Positions 13,796 through 14,098 of a stretch of DNA of 14,098 nt are shown here, piece after piece. Positions within the stretch are counted from its first letter, which is position 1. The number at the start of each line of letters is the position of its first letter. Below the pieces are notes generated by a model. It did not search any database. It was not told the origin of the DNA and was given only the letters and a program-made list of their open reading frames with translations. The translations under genes were made by a program, and so were the position numbers. The DNA is from Clostridium sp. UBA6640 (GTDB taxonomy: Bacteria > Bacillota > Clostridia > Clostridiales > Clostridiaceae): contig NZ_DKLM01000167.1 of NCBI RefSeq assembly GCF_002455975.1, positions 56,236 through 70,333 on the forward strand, in the 5' to 3' direction.

Positions 13796-14098
13796 TTAAC
13801 TCACCTCCTCATTTCTCTTTTCTGAGTTTATAAAATCTTTAAATTGTGTTCTATAAATTTCATAATATTTACCACCTTTTTCAAGTAGGCTTTCATGGGT
13901 TCCATACTCTACAATTTCACCTTCATCCATGTAGATAATTAAATCTGCATTTTTTACTGCTGAAATTCTATGAGCTACAATAAAAGTGGTAATTTTATTT
14001 TCGCTATGATAAAGGTTTTTTAGAAGATCATGTTCTGTTTCCATATCTAAAGCTGAGGTTGAATCGTCAAGAATTAATATTGAGCACTTTCTAATAAG
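13796..14098 (-). CDS. ABC exporter half with degenerate ATPase site, 5' end cut by window edge
   Basis: The last 100 residues of an ABC ATPase domain. The frame is open through the window edge, so it begins well before the first internal ATG (14044). The Walker B strand reads ILILDDSTSALD: the catalytic Glu after the Walker B Asp is Asp (D12 of the visible part). The H-loop histidine is present in FIVAHRIS (H43). Aspartate at the catalytic position marks the degenerate-site subunit of heterodimeric exporters such as TM287/288 and BmrC/BmrD (family knowledge). The partner encoded at 12007-13794 carries the normal Glu. The membrane domain, Walker A and signature lie outside the window. Confidence 0.9.
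   Translation of the reverse strand, partial: LIRKCSILILDDSTSALDMETEHDLLKNLYHSENKITTFIVAHRISAVKNADLIIYMDEGEIVEYGTHESLLEKGGKYYEIYRTQFKDFINSEKRNEEVS

Overview
The window is very AT-rich. It has short intergenic gaps, strong GGAGG-type ribosome binding sites, AT-rich codon use and several TTG or non-ATG starts. Together with a [FeFe]-hydrogenase-like protein and DAACS, GNAT and GrpB proteins, this points to an anaerobic low-GC Firmicute, most likely Clostridium or a close relative. Nearly all genes lie on the minus strand; the exception is a transporter at 3915-5096. I saw no tRNA, rRNA, CRISPR array, integrase or transposase gene.

Layout by region. (a) 1-1267: a minus-strand operon with a near-consensus sigma-A promoter. 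It encodes a thioredoxin-like [2Fe-2S] ferredoxin and then the first 321 residues of a ferredoxin/[FeFe]-hydrogenase-domain protein of the sensory (HydS) kind, cut by the window edge. (b) 1350-3303: a GNAT acetyltransferase and a GrpB protein ended by a hairpin, then an AIM24 protein. (c) 3304-3914: no intact gene. The minus strand carries what looks like a shattered gene of about 400 bp; the plus strand carries the transporter promoter. (d) 3915-5096: a DAACS-family symporter resembling SstT. (e) 5183-11771: an island of small accessory enzymes with four intact GNAT acetyltransferases, two GNAT fragments, a SAM methyltransferase, an HD-like protein, a serine hydrolase of the beta-lactamase fold, a DUF6886-like protein and a frameshifted zinc peptidase gene. 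(f) 11930-14098: a heterodimeric ABC exporter operon, whose first half runs off the window, ended by a strong hairpin.

The most notable signal outside the genes is a family of palindromic elements with GGGGACGGTTCATTA ends. There are six two-armed copies and one half copy in about 9 kb, all intergenic. They sit mostly 5 to 51 bases beyond the stop codon of a minus-strand gene and cut the island into gene modules. Two size classes are present: compact near-perfect hairpins, and copies of about 90 bp with a conserved interior. Two truncated acetyltransferase genes lie close to copies. The elements look like REP/MITE-type non-autonomous repeats. The cassette-like gene-plus-hairpin layout deserves a closer look, although the ends do not match integron attC consensus.

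Several genes look degraded or altered: the metallopeptidase frameshift separates its HExxH motif from the probable third zinc ligand, the HD protein has HG in place of HD, and the symporter lacks the usual carboxylate-binding arginine and two cation-site residues.
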